From contig NW_020170509.1 of NCBI RefSeq assembly GCF_000524195.1, positions 96,933-159,567 of the forward strand: 62,635 nt of DNA, in the 5' to 3' direction. Source of the stretch: Echinococcus granulosus. Taxonomy: Eukaryota; Platyhelminthes; Cestoda; Cyclophyllidea; Taeniidae. The translations under genes and the position numbers were made by a program. How positions within the stretch are numbered: position 1 is the stretch's first letter; each line of letters begins with the position of its first letter. Positions 1 through 11,300 of the stretch are shown here, piece by piece. The notes under the pieces are model-generated. The model ran no database searches, was not told where the DNA came from, and saw only the letters and a program-made list of their open reading frames with translations.

Positions 1-1
1 T

Positions 2-409
2 CGCGTGGCGGCTGCACTTCATCTGGCGGTGCTCATCGTAGCCGCCTCGTTTGAGAATGAACCACTCATGCAACGCTTTCAGTATCTTCTGGGCGGAGTC
101 GTCCCATTAACTCCCGAGGCCCTTCAAAGCGAGGAGGTGAAAGAACGAGTGCAATCGGCGCTGGAACAACTGTCTATTCAAAGTGGCAGTCACCTGGCCC
201 ACCGTATTATCCACATTCGCAGTGGGACGCGTCAGGTGGTCAATGGACTTAAGTTCGTCTTTGTAGTTGAAGTGGAGAGCTCGCCAACGCATGAGGCGAT
301 GGATGCGGAGGACGTGTCCGAGGTCTACAAGGTGGAGATCTACGAGCCAGCCTCCAGAGGCGCCGAAAAACGATACACCTTTGAGAAGATTCCCACGAAT
401 GAGGCGTAA
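2..409 (+). CDS. Cystatin-like cysteine protease inhibitor (5' truncated by window edge)
   Basis: This open frame of 136 codons runs in from the left edge and ends at TAA 407-409. It opens with a hydrophobic stretch (AALHLAVLIVAAS) that looks like the end of a signal peptide, so only a few residues should be missing. The rest fits the cystatin fold: an N-terminal Gly-Gly (LLGGVVPLT), a long amphipathic helix (EEVKERVQSALEQL), and the first inhibitory hairpin QVVNG, which matches the family motif QxVxG and is followed by a beta strand (LKFVFVVEVE). The second Pro-Trp hairpin is not recognisable and there is no cysteine at all, so the two disulfides of type-2 cystatins are absent. Family role: reversible inhibition of papain-like proteases, here probably secreted. 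No intron is seen in this part. The family call is fairly sure; the target protease is unknown. Confidence 0.82.
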   Translation, partial: RVAAALHLAVLIVAASFENEPLMQRFQYLLGGVVPLTPEALQSEEVKERVQSALEQLSIQSGSHLAHRIIHIRSGTRQVVNGLKFVFVVEVESSPTHEAMDAEDVSEVYKVEIYEPASRGAEKRYTFEKIPTNEA

Positions 410-3400
410 ATCACTATCACTGTTTCTTTTTGTGTACTTTCACTTCTCTGTCCGGATGCTGCACCGTTTAAGGGAACGTATGATTCCTGTGCAAAGACCA
501 ATCAGTTTTCTCTAAATAATGTTGAGTTTTAAATGTTTAAATTTGTTGGTTGTTCTGTTCTTTCATGAGACAGGTTGCCTGCAGTGGGAAGTAGAAGAGG
601 GATTTATGGCCGAAGTTGAGAAGGGTTTTAATTTTCTCACTGTATATCCAAATGAAATACTTGATTATTTACATATTTTAGTTGGGGCTTAAATGCTGCT
701 TTTGCAATGCGGTTGGGCCGTGCACTTGATTTGTAGGGCGCGCGCTCATTTCGCGATCTGATTTGCTCATTTCTCCAATGGCACTACCAATGGGGATGGA
801 GATGGGGTAAAATTAGTTTTATCCGGAGTATCGCTAATTGATGCTCTAAAATATGCTTTTAGATTTATTTTTCATGTAAATCCGTTACCACTGTCTGGAT
901 AATTTTGTATTTTCTTGTAAGAAAGCTTCGTAGTCTGACAGCGGAGTTAGCGTTTTAGGATGGCCTCCGTTCAAATTCTTAATTGATGTACGCTCTTGGG
1001 ATATTTTTTGAGGTATTTATTTTTCAGCTTGCATATGTAGTGGCAAAGTGTTTTAACATAAATCCAAAAAGAACAAGCCTTTTCAATGCTACTTAGAAAT
1101 TAGAGACCAGCGACTTCAACGCATGGCCAGTTCTTCCCAGCCGACTGTCATTTTCCTCCCAAAATTATCCAGCAGAAGTTATTGGTAATTTCTCCCTTTT
1201 GTAACCTTATAATCCCTTCCTGCAAAAGAGTATAACAGAAGTAGGGGGGAACAGAAAAATCGCGCCCGATTTTGTGTAGTCCTCTCCCCATTCATCCGTC
1301 GGCCGTCTGCAACTGACCCACGCCTGGGGCCATCTGCCCAAATGGCCAAGGCTTGTTTCATAAGATATGGCTGTGTGCATTTTGTGTGGTGAAATTAAAC
1401 TCGTTTTCCCGCTTGTTGCCTTATTAGAAAACCTGGGAAGCTGGGATGCGTCTCCTAGTGTCACCGCGAGGTTTAGATGATACAAGGGCCTTTCCGGGGT
1501 CTTCTAGCCCCTATTCTAAGCTCATGGGCGTCATCGGGGAGATGGTGCAGATTGCCGATGAAGTGCAGGAGCTGTAAACAGGGTTGCCACTACAATAAGC
1601 TGGAGTTTCTATACCCGAGAGGTCTGCTTCTTATCAAGTGCGTTAGCCGGATAATCAACCGATAAGACTGCAAGTTAGACGTCTTTGCTGATTAACCCGG
1701 GTGTGTGCTCCTGCGGGTACGGGGCTAGATACTAAAACGTGTAGACTGCTGCAGGCTGTCAGGGTCTCCATCTGGCCTTGGGAACAAAGTTACTCGACCA
1801 ATCAGAAGGGCGCAAGCAAGGGCCAAATTTCCAGAATGTTAAAGAATTCCCTTTAAGCCTGAGAGCTTATAGGACATTAAACAAAGACCTTTTTTACAGT
1901 TGCAGGCATCCTTAGGAGAAATATCGCTTCAAAATCCCCCTGTGACGGTGCCATTTGTGGTGCTTTGGTATTTGATCTCACCACTCGTCTGCTGGACAGC
2001 AATTGGCCAGACTCTTCTACTTTCTTAAGCTCATTAATAGTTTTCCTTGACGATACTCATAACTTCACGGTGCAGAGATATTAATTTCAATTTACTCGTC
2101 GTGAACTTTGCCCTCCTCCCTTGAATAGTGCACAATTTTGGTCACATAAAAGAACTCGCATCAATGTTTTTTTACTACATATTCTGTTTGATGCATTACT
2201 GAGCCTCAGTGGATGTCTGCTTCGAACACTTGGATTGCAGTCAGGGGATGCTGAATGCCTAAAGCTTGAAAGTGCTTCCAAAGCTTCCTACAAGCAATAT
2301 CATTCATCTGAATGCGGCAGCGACTCCTTGAGGGCTCCCAAGTTAACCCTCTAATAAGTACCGCAAGTCTAGGAGGATTTACGAACCCGTTAGTCGAGGT
2401 CTAAAGAGCTTTGATCCCTCCAGATTGTAAGCAGAATGAAGCGTCAATTTTACAGTGCAGACTGAGGTGACGCCTCCCAAGCCTGCCAGCTTGGTGTTTA
2501 GATGGTCCTGTCTCCTCACTGGAGCGATAGGCAACACACCGACAATAGCTGCGCCATAGTGCGACACTTTTTGCATTACCGCACTGACTTAACTAAATGG
2601 GTGTGATTTGTGAGTTGTTTATCATAAAATTTGACAACACACCATCTTCACAGCCTGTTTGCAATGCAGGACTTAATTCTACCTTGAAGGTGTATGTTCT
2701 GGAGTCTATTACTTTACTCAGTGACATGAATGAAATGTCATGCAGTCGAGATTTTGACCGAAATCGGGCATTTACTAAAGCGTCTCTACCCCCCAAGTAA
2801 CTCTTCAGTGGTCGTCTAAATTGAACCTGTCTTTCACAGACCTGATTTTGTGCAACTTCTAGATCCATCCACACAGATGTGTTGTCAATTCTCCTTCTGG
2901 AAGGGTTAAAAGTTGTAGCTTGTTTTCTACTGTCCAGGAGAGTTTACCGACAAATTAGAGAGAGGTAGCCCAAGCAAGATGGTATTACACCAACATGACG
3001 AATGAAAATGAGGTTTACGGGAGTATTATGTTCTTGAAGACCACTATCCTACTCTACCCACCAATCAGGATTTGAGGAAATTGATCAGAGAGGCAAAATT
3101 AACCGACCTGGGGCCCAATTTTTTACTGACATTGGGATGATTCATTCGAGTGAGTCAGCGATGACCTCTTTCTTACGACCTGATTGATTGGATGTATTCT
3201 GGCCCCACTTGATACTATGGACCGTTGCTTTTGCGGTTGGCATGGGCTAAATGCGGAAACTTGCAAGTACGGTGCTCTTTTTTGTGTTCTTGGCCACCTT
3301 TTTTATAGCATGAGCCCCCTTTTATTAAGCAATGTGGATTGGGGAAATAAGGTGAACGTAATTTGAGCTCCTTAACCTTCAAAATGCAGTTCGATTCGAT

Positions 3401-3866
3401 TCCTATGCCATAGAATTTTCCCCAATTGTAGACACAAGTTGAAGCATCACCAGATGGCAAAGTTCAGTGTTAGTGATGCCATTCGAATAGATATAGGGCA
3501 TAAATTTTGGCACCGGAGGGCAACCTTCTCAAATCGTTCTATGGTTCCAGATGAAGATCTATCGGAACCCCGTCTCTTGCTTCGAGCCCTGGAATTTAAT
3601 TATCTCTATATTGAGAGCCCCTACAAACTGCAACGAGTTAAGTAAACCGCTACAGACTCCAAGGCGTATCAGCTCCCAACTGTGGGATTTTCATATGAAA
3701 CTTTGATAACAAAATTTGTATTTTTCAAACAAAATCAGTAACACAAAGGGGTATGGGCAATTCACTGGGAACCCCCTCACCCACTCCGTTTAAACAAAAC
3801 ATTATTAACGCAATTAGAAGCAATTTTTTTAGCCATTGTAGGGTGCCCATTGCCGGTGTGAATTTG
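410..3866. other. Intergenic region between convergent cystatin genes
   Basis: About 3.5 kb lie between the 3' ends of the two cystatin genes. I see no conserved coding segment, RNA gene or recognisable transposon protein. The small open frames here have no family motif and no splice-site context, and I regard them as chance. Confidence 0.6.
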
Positions 3867-4202
3867 CTACTCGAGATAGTAGACAGGTCTTGTCGTTCCG
3901 TTGGATGGAAGAAAGATGGTGAGGTTGGACACTGGATTGCCGTGGAAGACCTCCCCACATGAAGCACTTTGCGTGGTTTGCACTTGGAAGTGATACTTTA
4001 CTCCGTGAACATGCTGCTCAGTTCCGTTTAGAATCTTTTCAAGCGTAGAACATGGACTGGTTGAATTTAGGGCTGTCTTTACCAGCTCCTGAATCTTTTG
4101 TGACTCGAGTTGACCCTCACAGAGGGGTTTCGGAGGCTTGGGCACCTTGTGGGAGTCCGATAGGGCCACGAGGAGAAGAGTGAGTCCGAAAACACACCAC
4201 AT
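3867..4202 (-). CDS. Secreted cystatin-like protein, single exon
   Basis: This is a complete intronless frame of 111 residues, from ATG at 4202-4200 to the stop at 3869-3867. An upstream in-frame TTG would lie inside the TATA box, so the ATG is the sensible start. Residues 1 to about 17 form a signal peptide (WCVFGLTLLLVAL). The mature part has a helix (QKIQELVKTAL), then QHVHG at residues 63-67, matching QxVxG, followed by the strand VKYHFQVQT. Mature cysteines are at 28, 51 and 82, an odd number and not the usual type-2 pattern. Four N-glycosylation sequons occur at N46, N59, N93 and N101. The usual Pro-Trp second hairpin is not evident. Family role: inhibition of papain-like cysteine proteases, presumably outside the cell. 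It converges on the other cystatin 3.5 kb away; the two are very divergent in sequence. Confidence 0.82.
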   Translation of the reverse strand: MWCVFGLTLLLVALSDSHKVPKPPKPLCEGQLESQKIQELVKTALNSTSPCSTLEKILNGTEQHVHGVKYHFQVQTTQSASCGEVFHGNPVSNLTIFLPSNGTTRPVYYLE

Positions 4203-7200
4203 CACGTTTGAAGGTAGCAACTTGAAACGTATGGAGGGAGTATTATATACTCGGAGCAAATAATTAAAACCATTAACTGACCAATCGGAAGCTAAGTGTG
4301 TCTAAGGCCCGGTGCTTCTCAGCCAATGAGAGGGCAGGTCGGGTCAATCAGCTGGTTGGGGGTAGCAATTACCATGATATTACTGCAAAATTGGTGGTAA
4401 AAAAAGCTTTTGAAATGGTGGTACTCGAAACATCATGGTGAGAAGTACGCAAAAGAAAATAATAAACGTCATTCGTAGATAAATCTTTGAGGCTAGATTC
4501 ATTATCAAATGCCAAGGTGCTTAGGCCTATTGAATCGCCCTTAACACCCCACCAATATATCCCCCATTTATATTGCTTATTTTACGTCTGACTAGCAACT
4601 CAGCTTAATTTTCCAGAGGTCTAGTCGTATTTGGAGCGACATCTTAGGTAGGAGGGATATTGTTGCATGTTTAACTCACTAACTTCTCAGTTATTGAGAT
4701 ACGCCCCAATCCAATTTGTTTGCGCATAAGGATGAGAAAAAAATTAAAAATTATTGGAATCATTGGGATTAGTTATTCTTCCGCTGTGATAACAATCGAA
4801 GGCGAAAAGCGACTGATACTACTTTTTGACATATGGCTTTTTGGATCGTAGCTCTACCGGTTATTCAAAGGCGATGGGACATTCCAAAGGAGAAGAAAAT
4901 TACATGATTTTGAAGTGAAAATTAGGAGCAGCTGTAACGTCATCAATCCTCTCTGAGGTCACAAGAAGTCAGAATTTTGCCGGACAAGATATGGTACCAT
5001 TATAAAAGAGGGCTGGCTCGAAGGCTATGGCACCTAGCGGAGGTGGGATCGCTGAAGTTAAACAAAGTACCAAAGAAGCAATTGCTTACTTGCGCTAAAA
5101 GGAGCTGGAAGTGGTTTAATGGTTGAAAAAGAATAATTGTTGGAGGACACATTCTCCAAGGTATCCGCAGTATGGGTAGTTATCATTCAGACTTGAATTA
5201 GGCTTAAGTTGACCGCTTTGACTTTCATTAATATAGTGCCTGGAGACTTGCTAAAATACGAACGAAGACATAGTTCTCGGGAAGAAGATACATATACTCG
5301 ACACACGTCAAGGCTGGAGCTACTGGCTTGGCCTAACGACCACCTTACCCGGCTAAGGTATAATGGCAGAGTACCCAAGTGGCCCATTGACCCACACTGA
5401 GAGATAAACAAACAACTAGCGTATTACACCCGGCATTCAAAGTATGCCATAGTCCAGGATTGTCATTTAGAGTGATCTTTTGGTCAACAGGTCACTCTTC
5501 ATCCCCTCCCCCTAAATTACTTGATTGGTTACCCCACGCATTACTTGGCATCTAGGGGGAGAAATCTACTACCACACCCCGCTGACAGTATATTCAGTGC
5601 CAAGTTATACTGAGCAAAAACCCAAAGAATGTAATCACCCCTAGACCAGGAGCATCAAGTCACAAATTTGCAACACCGGGCTCAGGCAAGAAAATAGGGG
5701 CATCAACTGTGGGCGATGCTGGCAGCAAAGGTATTGCTATTCATGACAACTCCTTACAACACCTGGTCCAAAATTCTTAAATCTTACAGAAAAAAAATTC
5801 TTCACCGATATGGAGTATTTTACAATGTAGCAGGCCTTGAAGAGTAAATTAGGTAATGGCTCAACTTTTTGTTTCACTCTCCGTTTTGGTAACGCGCCCC
5901 TTGGAGGCTCCGCCGTTGAACCCTAGCCAGGAGGTCTGACATCCAGGCCGTGCCAGTTGCCCCCTAGGTCGAGAGATGTATGTGACGATCTTGTCAGGAA
6001 CAAATCTTTTAGCGGCTAACGAGCATCCTTCTCTAAAGCCATGAATAAATTTCCGGATACAAAGTCTGGGAGTCTCTAGGCACCGCCAAAGGTCATATAG
6101 TCAAGCCGAGATAGCGAGCGGAGGAGGCCGAAGAGCCGAAGTTGTTTAATATGCCTTCAAACAACGATCAGACGACGATCCTCTAGTATCAATCCGCTGT
6201 CCTCTCTGTACATTTTCTACAAAGCCGCATTTTACAATCATACATTTTATAACTTACTAAATGCGCTACATCATCGAGCTCTCAAGGATCTGGTTAACGC
6301 CAACATCACTGGCCCGTGATATAGTAACAAAGTACAATAATTTTGTTCAGACCTCGGAGACACAGATGACAATAGATGCTGTCAAGCCGACGCATTCAAT
6401 ACCACCACCAAAGCTGAATGTCCAAACTTTCACTAAGCGCAGACTTTAACGAGGGCACCGTACACAACGTGACTGTTTGAACTGTTTAACTAGTGGAGAT
6501 GGATAAAATGACAAGACATTACTTTTAAATTTCGCATAATTATCAAGGCTCATTTGAGGTGATTTGATGTGTTGCTTACTTACGAGGGACCTCGAGATAG
6601 CACAAATTGTGTGTCCACCCTGCGGCGTGGCCCTCAGAGCGTAATAATATCCTTTTAGTAGGTCAGTAACACATGCCAAACACAGTGCTTTACTTTGTTA
6701 GGATTTTGGGGGAAGACACAGAACACTACACAGTAGTGCAATACCTGTTTGTTTAAATGTACTTTTTGGTGGGAAGCGGTCAGTTTACGCTAACCACATG
6801 ACAGGCCAGATGCTTTTAACCACTTTAAACATTGACAACCTGTAAACTCTCATATGAATGCTCAAACAAGCGATGTCATACTCTAACGTAGAATGTGTTA
6901 CAATAGATCATTTACGGCAGAACACACAGGGCAAAATTAGAGAAATTTACGAAGTTCCTTTTTTGAAAATAATGCAGTGTTAAATTATTTGCTTAACTAG
7001 CGGTTTTGGGAAAGGGTTCACTTTGGGTACCCACCATTGCACTGTCGTCAGAGTTCTAGGAATCCGGCTAATGTCAGTAGCCCCGATTCCTTCTGCGTGG
7101 CGGCAATACACGTTCCACCCAAGTAATGTATCTCCCACCTTTAAGGTAGTTTAGGAATGCCACACTTTACAACGGTGCAAAAAATTGATCATAAACTAAT

Positions 7201-8179
7201 GACATTTAATGAGTTATTTCGTATGTTATAATCACAATGAGGAAAAATTGCGCCCAAACATGAGGTAAGCACCAAAAAAAGTACCAGAAAACGGTGATAC
7301 TTCTTCAACGAAGTGGTGATCAGTGAGTATGTTAATTAGAAGTATGCATTATTGAAGACACAATCATCAGCTGGAGTTTGCGGTTAATTTTAGCACTATT
7401 GTCTCAAGAAAGCATTTATGCAAGAAATAATATTGTTATACATCTCCAAAAAGAAGCGGTAATAAGGATGGCTCCTAATCCACCAATAAAAATTAAACAC
7501 ATTCGTGGCTTTGAGTTTGGTAGCCCTAATTGTACCGCTCTTTGCTTTCTACCGAGATGGTGAGCGTGGCTCATTTTTCTTTGGAAGCGTGTTTGAAATG
7601 TCTTCAAGTGTTGAAATTGGGGATTATTTACTGTCTATAGTCTACGCATTAGTCGTAGGATTCAAATAAACCTGTTCGTTCTGAATTTTTGGGATTTGAA
7701 TCACTAGTAAGCTTCCGAGTTCTAAGTATTCTTGCTCACTTTCATAACCAAAGGGGAGTAGGTTTCTGTCCAATTCATTTTCGATGTTGGGTTTCACCCG
7801 ATTCCTGTCTTTGTTGTCTCTCTTCACAGTTTTATCGTTATTTCCCACCTTATTGCACATAATGAAGGAATTTACTTCCAATTATTTATTTCATTAACTT
7901 CATTACAATCAATCGATGCCCTATTGATGGTATCTAGTGCCTAGATTAGTACAGAAAAGGGACAAATATTGCAGGGCATTAAAGATGATAGTGTTATTAG
8001 GCTTGTCTGTTTGATTCGAAAGCATTCATCTGTATGCTGCGTAGTTAAGGCCTTTGGAGTCGTCTCACTGACATCTAGCAAATATCGACTAGTAGTAGTT
8101 TTGGCGTAGTCTCATCCTCTTGATTATTTCCTGAGCGTAAGTAGTAAGCCAGCATGATCTGTTTACTCGTTTCTTTAAG
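4203..8179. other. Intergenic region; probable site of the missing first PSME3 exon
   Basis: No gene is recognised in these 4 kb. The first PSME3 exon found (8180) opens behind an acceptor-like site with no in-frame ATG, so a short 5' exon carrying the start and roughly 7-10 residues should lie upstream, probably here. I could not identify it. A TATAAAAG at 5000-5007 precedes a 23-codon frame at 5027-5098, but the link to PSME3 is not supported. Confidence 0.5.
4241..4327 (-). promoter_or_regulatory. TATA box and inverted CCAAT boxes of the cystatin gene
   Basis: On the minus strand TATATAATA (4249-4241) lies about 40 bp before the cystatin ATG, which allows a leader of only 10-15 nt. CCAAT in inverted orientation occurs at 4281-4285 and 4323-4327. 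The spacing is typical of an RNA polymerase II core promoter; the assignment is by consensus only. Confidence 0.55.
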
Positions 8180-8315
8180 TCAAACGACGTATTGGAAGAA
8201 TTACAGCGGTACAAGGAGCAGACCAAGGTGGATGGTGAGACCCTGGTACGAACGGTCTTTCCCAAACGCGTGTTTGAAATGCGGGAGCTCCTTGCCTCGA
8301 AACTCTTCAACTTCG
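8180..8315 (+). CDS. PSME3: PSME3 exon encoding helix 1 (first exon found)
   Basis: Follows the acceptor-like TTTCTTTAAG and ends phase 1 at TTCG|GTAAGT. It encodes VLEELQRYKEQTKVDGETL and FPKRVFEMRELL, matching helix 1 of PA28-gamma. The in-frame sequence upstream reaches a stop at 8138-8140 with no ATG, so the exon is internal and not initial. Confidence 0.88.
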
Positions 8316-11300
8316 GTAAGTTATTTCTCCTCTTATCTTCTTCATCAATTACCTCTTTTCCATTCATTAATCGCCTCACCGTTTCACCCAGAACCCGCCA
8401 GCGTCTACCAGAAAGTCAATTTACCCGTGCCTCTGACTGGGGAACAGAATGGTGTCCCGGCAGCAGGGATGGGTATGCATCCAGATGGTGATAATACGAT
8501 GCAGAAACCTCTCACTGGGTCGCCCGTCTTTGCTTTCCCCGGTGGAGTGGTATCGCACAACACTCACATTAAAGCCATGATTGAAGCAAGTATACAGTTC
8601 ATCATTCCACCTTATATGATAGAATTGCTTGGGGTAAAGGGATGTTCCGAAATTTGGAATACGACTTCTTTTTAATTTAGCTATATTAATCCGGGAAGTG
8701 CGACCGGAAGTTGCCTTTGCTTGGAAAACTTTGCCAAAATGAAACCCCTTTGTGCCTTAAACGTGAGAACCGCTGCTGACGTTTTGAGGTTCATCATCTG
8801 TGAGTATCAAGGACCTGAGTGAATTCTGGTTCAATGCTACAATGATCGAACAGGTTTTCCATGTTAGGCTTGACTTACCAGCATTTGCCCAGGCTGCCAT
8901 GTTTTGCTTGTATTCAGAAGGCTTGATCCTTACTAACAACCACTCACGTTTGCTGGTGTTCGTGAGCCTAGCATCTTGTAACATAGATGAAATCTCAGAG
9001 CAAGCCACTTGATCCACTTATCCAGTCACCCTCATCAACGCGTACCCTTAAAATCCTTTTAACAGCTACTCGCTCTAGAGGAGTTCATTTGCTTTCCCAC
9101 TCCGTGTTTGCAACGGTTTTTTTGAGTGTTTATTTTTTGAGCTTTGGATGGAAATCATCTTAGTGCTATATTGCTCTAAGTAAATCAATTTGTTAAATAA
9201 AACATTGTTCTTTATTGTAAATTCAATGAAGTGGAATAATAACGGCCAAGGTTACTAAGCTCTTTTCTATCCATTTTGCGGTAGGATTGCCTGAAGTTGA
9301 GTAGATAAATCTGCTCTTGTAACAGATTTCGGTTGAATTCGCCTTTTAAGTAAATTAAAATGGGAGAAGGGCTATGGTGATGTCACTTTTTACCACCCAA
9401 TGCTTGAAGTTTTGCAGTTCCTAGGAGTACTTGCCCTTTTCGGTGAAGGATTTCTGTAGATCAGTCTAGTATTCAATAATCTGTTTCTGGGTGGTAGTTG
9501 AATTGTACCCTGAAGAGCTACAAATAGGCTAAAATCCGCTCTGATACACCTATTCAATTTCTTTAAGAACAATATTTTTTCCTAAACCATCTCGTTTTTT
9601 TTTCTAGCTATGAAAGCCTTCAACCCATTACTGCCATCAGCTTACGTTTTTGATGCAGTTCATCCTCGTGAACTTTGAAACTGACCTTCAGCCTGAATAG
9701 GCACAATTTGCTCGAGTTGCATTTGGCTTTCAACAGTCTGTGATTGGCTTAATGTATTTTTACAAAAAATTTATATAATTGAAGATTGGTGTGGTTGTGT
9801 TGAAATTGCCTTTAAGGTGGCCCCCGGTACTCTTCACGTTACCTCCGAATTAAAGCTACTTATTGAGATGAACCTTGTAGTGTAAAATGACCGTTCCAGG
9901 ACTCTGCTTTTCGTTGAATCGGAGATTATATTCGTTGGATTGAACTTATTTATCTATTTCTACTGATTGGGTAACTTACGAGTCTCAATTTCTTCACCTG
10001 TTAAAAATTTTTTTTCCTATTTGGTAATTTCGACTTAAACTAAGTATGTCAATTCGATTTTTTGCGCAAGTTTACACACTTATTCTTCCGTTTATACCTA
10101 TTTTGTCTTTTTTGACTACGTGGCTCCTGTTAATTTGACTCGTTTGAAACTCTAAAAGCAGTACTGAAAACTGCGTTGCTTGCCAGGCGCTTTCCGGCGC
10201 ATATTGTTCTTCTTAATGCACACCACTTTCCTCGAACATTCTATGTTATTGTCATTCTGGATATGCTGAAAGTCAGAGCTTTGCTCACTAGCATGACACA
10301 GTAATAAAGATGCCTCTCGGTTATCTTGAGGGGATCTATCCACGAGGCTCTCCGTGTCGCACTTCATTAGCGAACCATTGACGGAATTTGACGCATGTTC
10401 CATAGACTTTTCTTCGAAAGGAATCGCCCCGAATTCAAGTCTGTTGCAATGATCTTGACAGGATGATGTGACTTTGTTTATAGCTGTCTTCTCCCATTTT
10501 TTTGCAGTCTCAGTTGTGCTGTACGTGAGAGGTCTGGGCTTTATTTACTGGTGACTGGAATGCTAGGGTCTTTATAAAAATGACTGCGATGTATCATTTA
10601 AGGCAAATATCGCCATGATACCTTATTTTAAGGTTGAAAACTTGACCAGGCCCTTGACCAGCAGGTCCTTTTTTACACCAGTCGTCCTAAAATCCAAAAT
10701 TATCTAAATCATTTGATTGCGGCAGTTTTTTCTGGATATGCTGCGCTCTTTCGTCTGCTTACAATTATTATCTCATTCTCAACTTTCATTGTTGGGAGGA
10801 GTCGGAATTTCGGGTTTCGTGTGTTACCATAAGGTGGCGAAAATGCATCACTGTGAAGACGATTTTCGATTTTAGAAGTGCTTATTAATCTTGGTGGGTG
10901 TAACTTGTTTTAATCGTCATTATTAATAGAGATTATTTAGATAGTACAGGAGAGTTTCCTGGTTTTAGCATCCTGATTGTACATCTTAGATATCTTTTAA
11001 CGTCTGTGGGTAAAGAACTCCGGGTTGTACTCGTCGTTGCAAAGTCTGATGTATAGTTGAGTGGCAGTAACTTCTTGTCGAATCGTCCCTGCCATCCCTG
11101 TGTCAAGTTACTCAGCGTGACCAATCTTTCTCCTTCCTCCCTCCGGTTAGGCGACGAAACCCCATCTGACACAGCTTATGGTGGAAGCCCAGCTCGTGCG
11201 GATGTGGATCCAATTCAACGTACCGCGCATCGAAGATGGCAATAACTTCGGCGTGAGCATTCAGGAAGATGTGCTCTCCGAGGTTTCGGGTATCGAGCGC

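Noticed and set aside
3725..3967. 80-codon minus-strand frame with a hydrophobic stretch
   Set aside because: It is a shifted reading of the cystatin 3' end and downstream DNA.
5027..5060. Fragment resembling an internal part of 5S rRNA (GATC..GAAGTTAA)
   Set aside because: Similarity is limited to about 12 bases and the conserved 5S ends and C-box spacing are absent.
5000..5098. TATAAAAG followed by a 23-codon ATG frame as the missing PSME3 first exon or a new microprotein
   Set aside because: The ATG lies only 20-25 bp after the TATA box, at or before the expected transcription start, and no donor in it gives the right phase for the 8180 exon.
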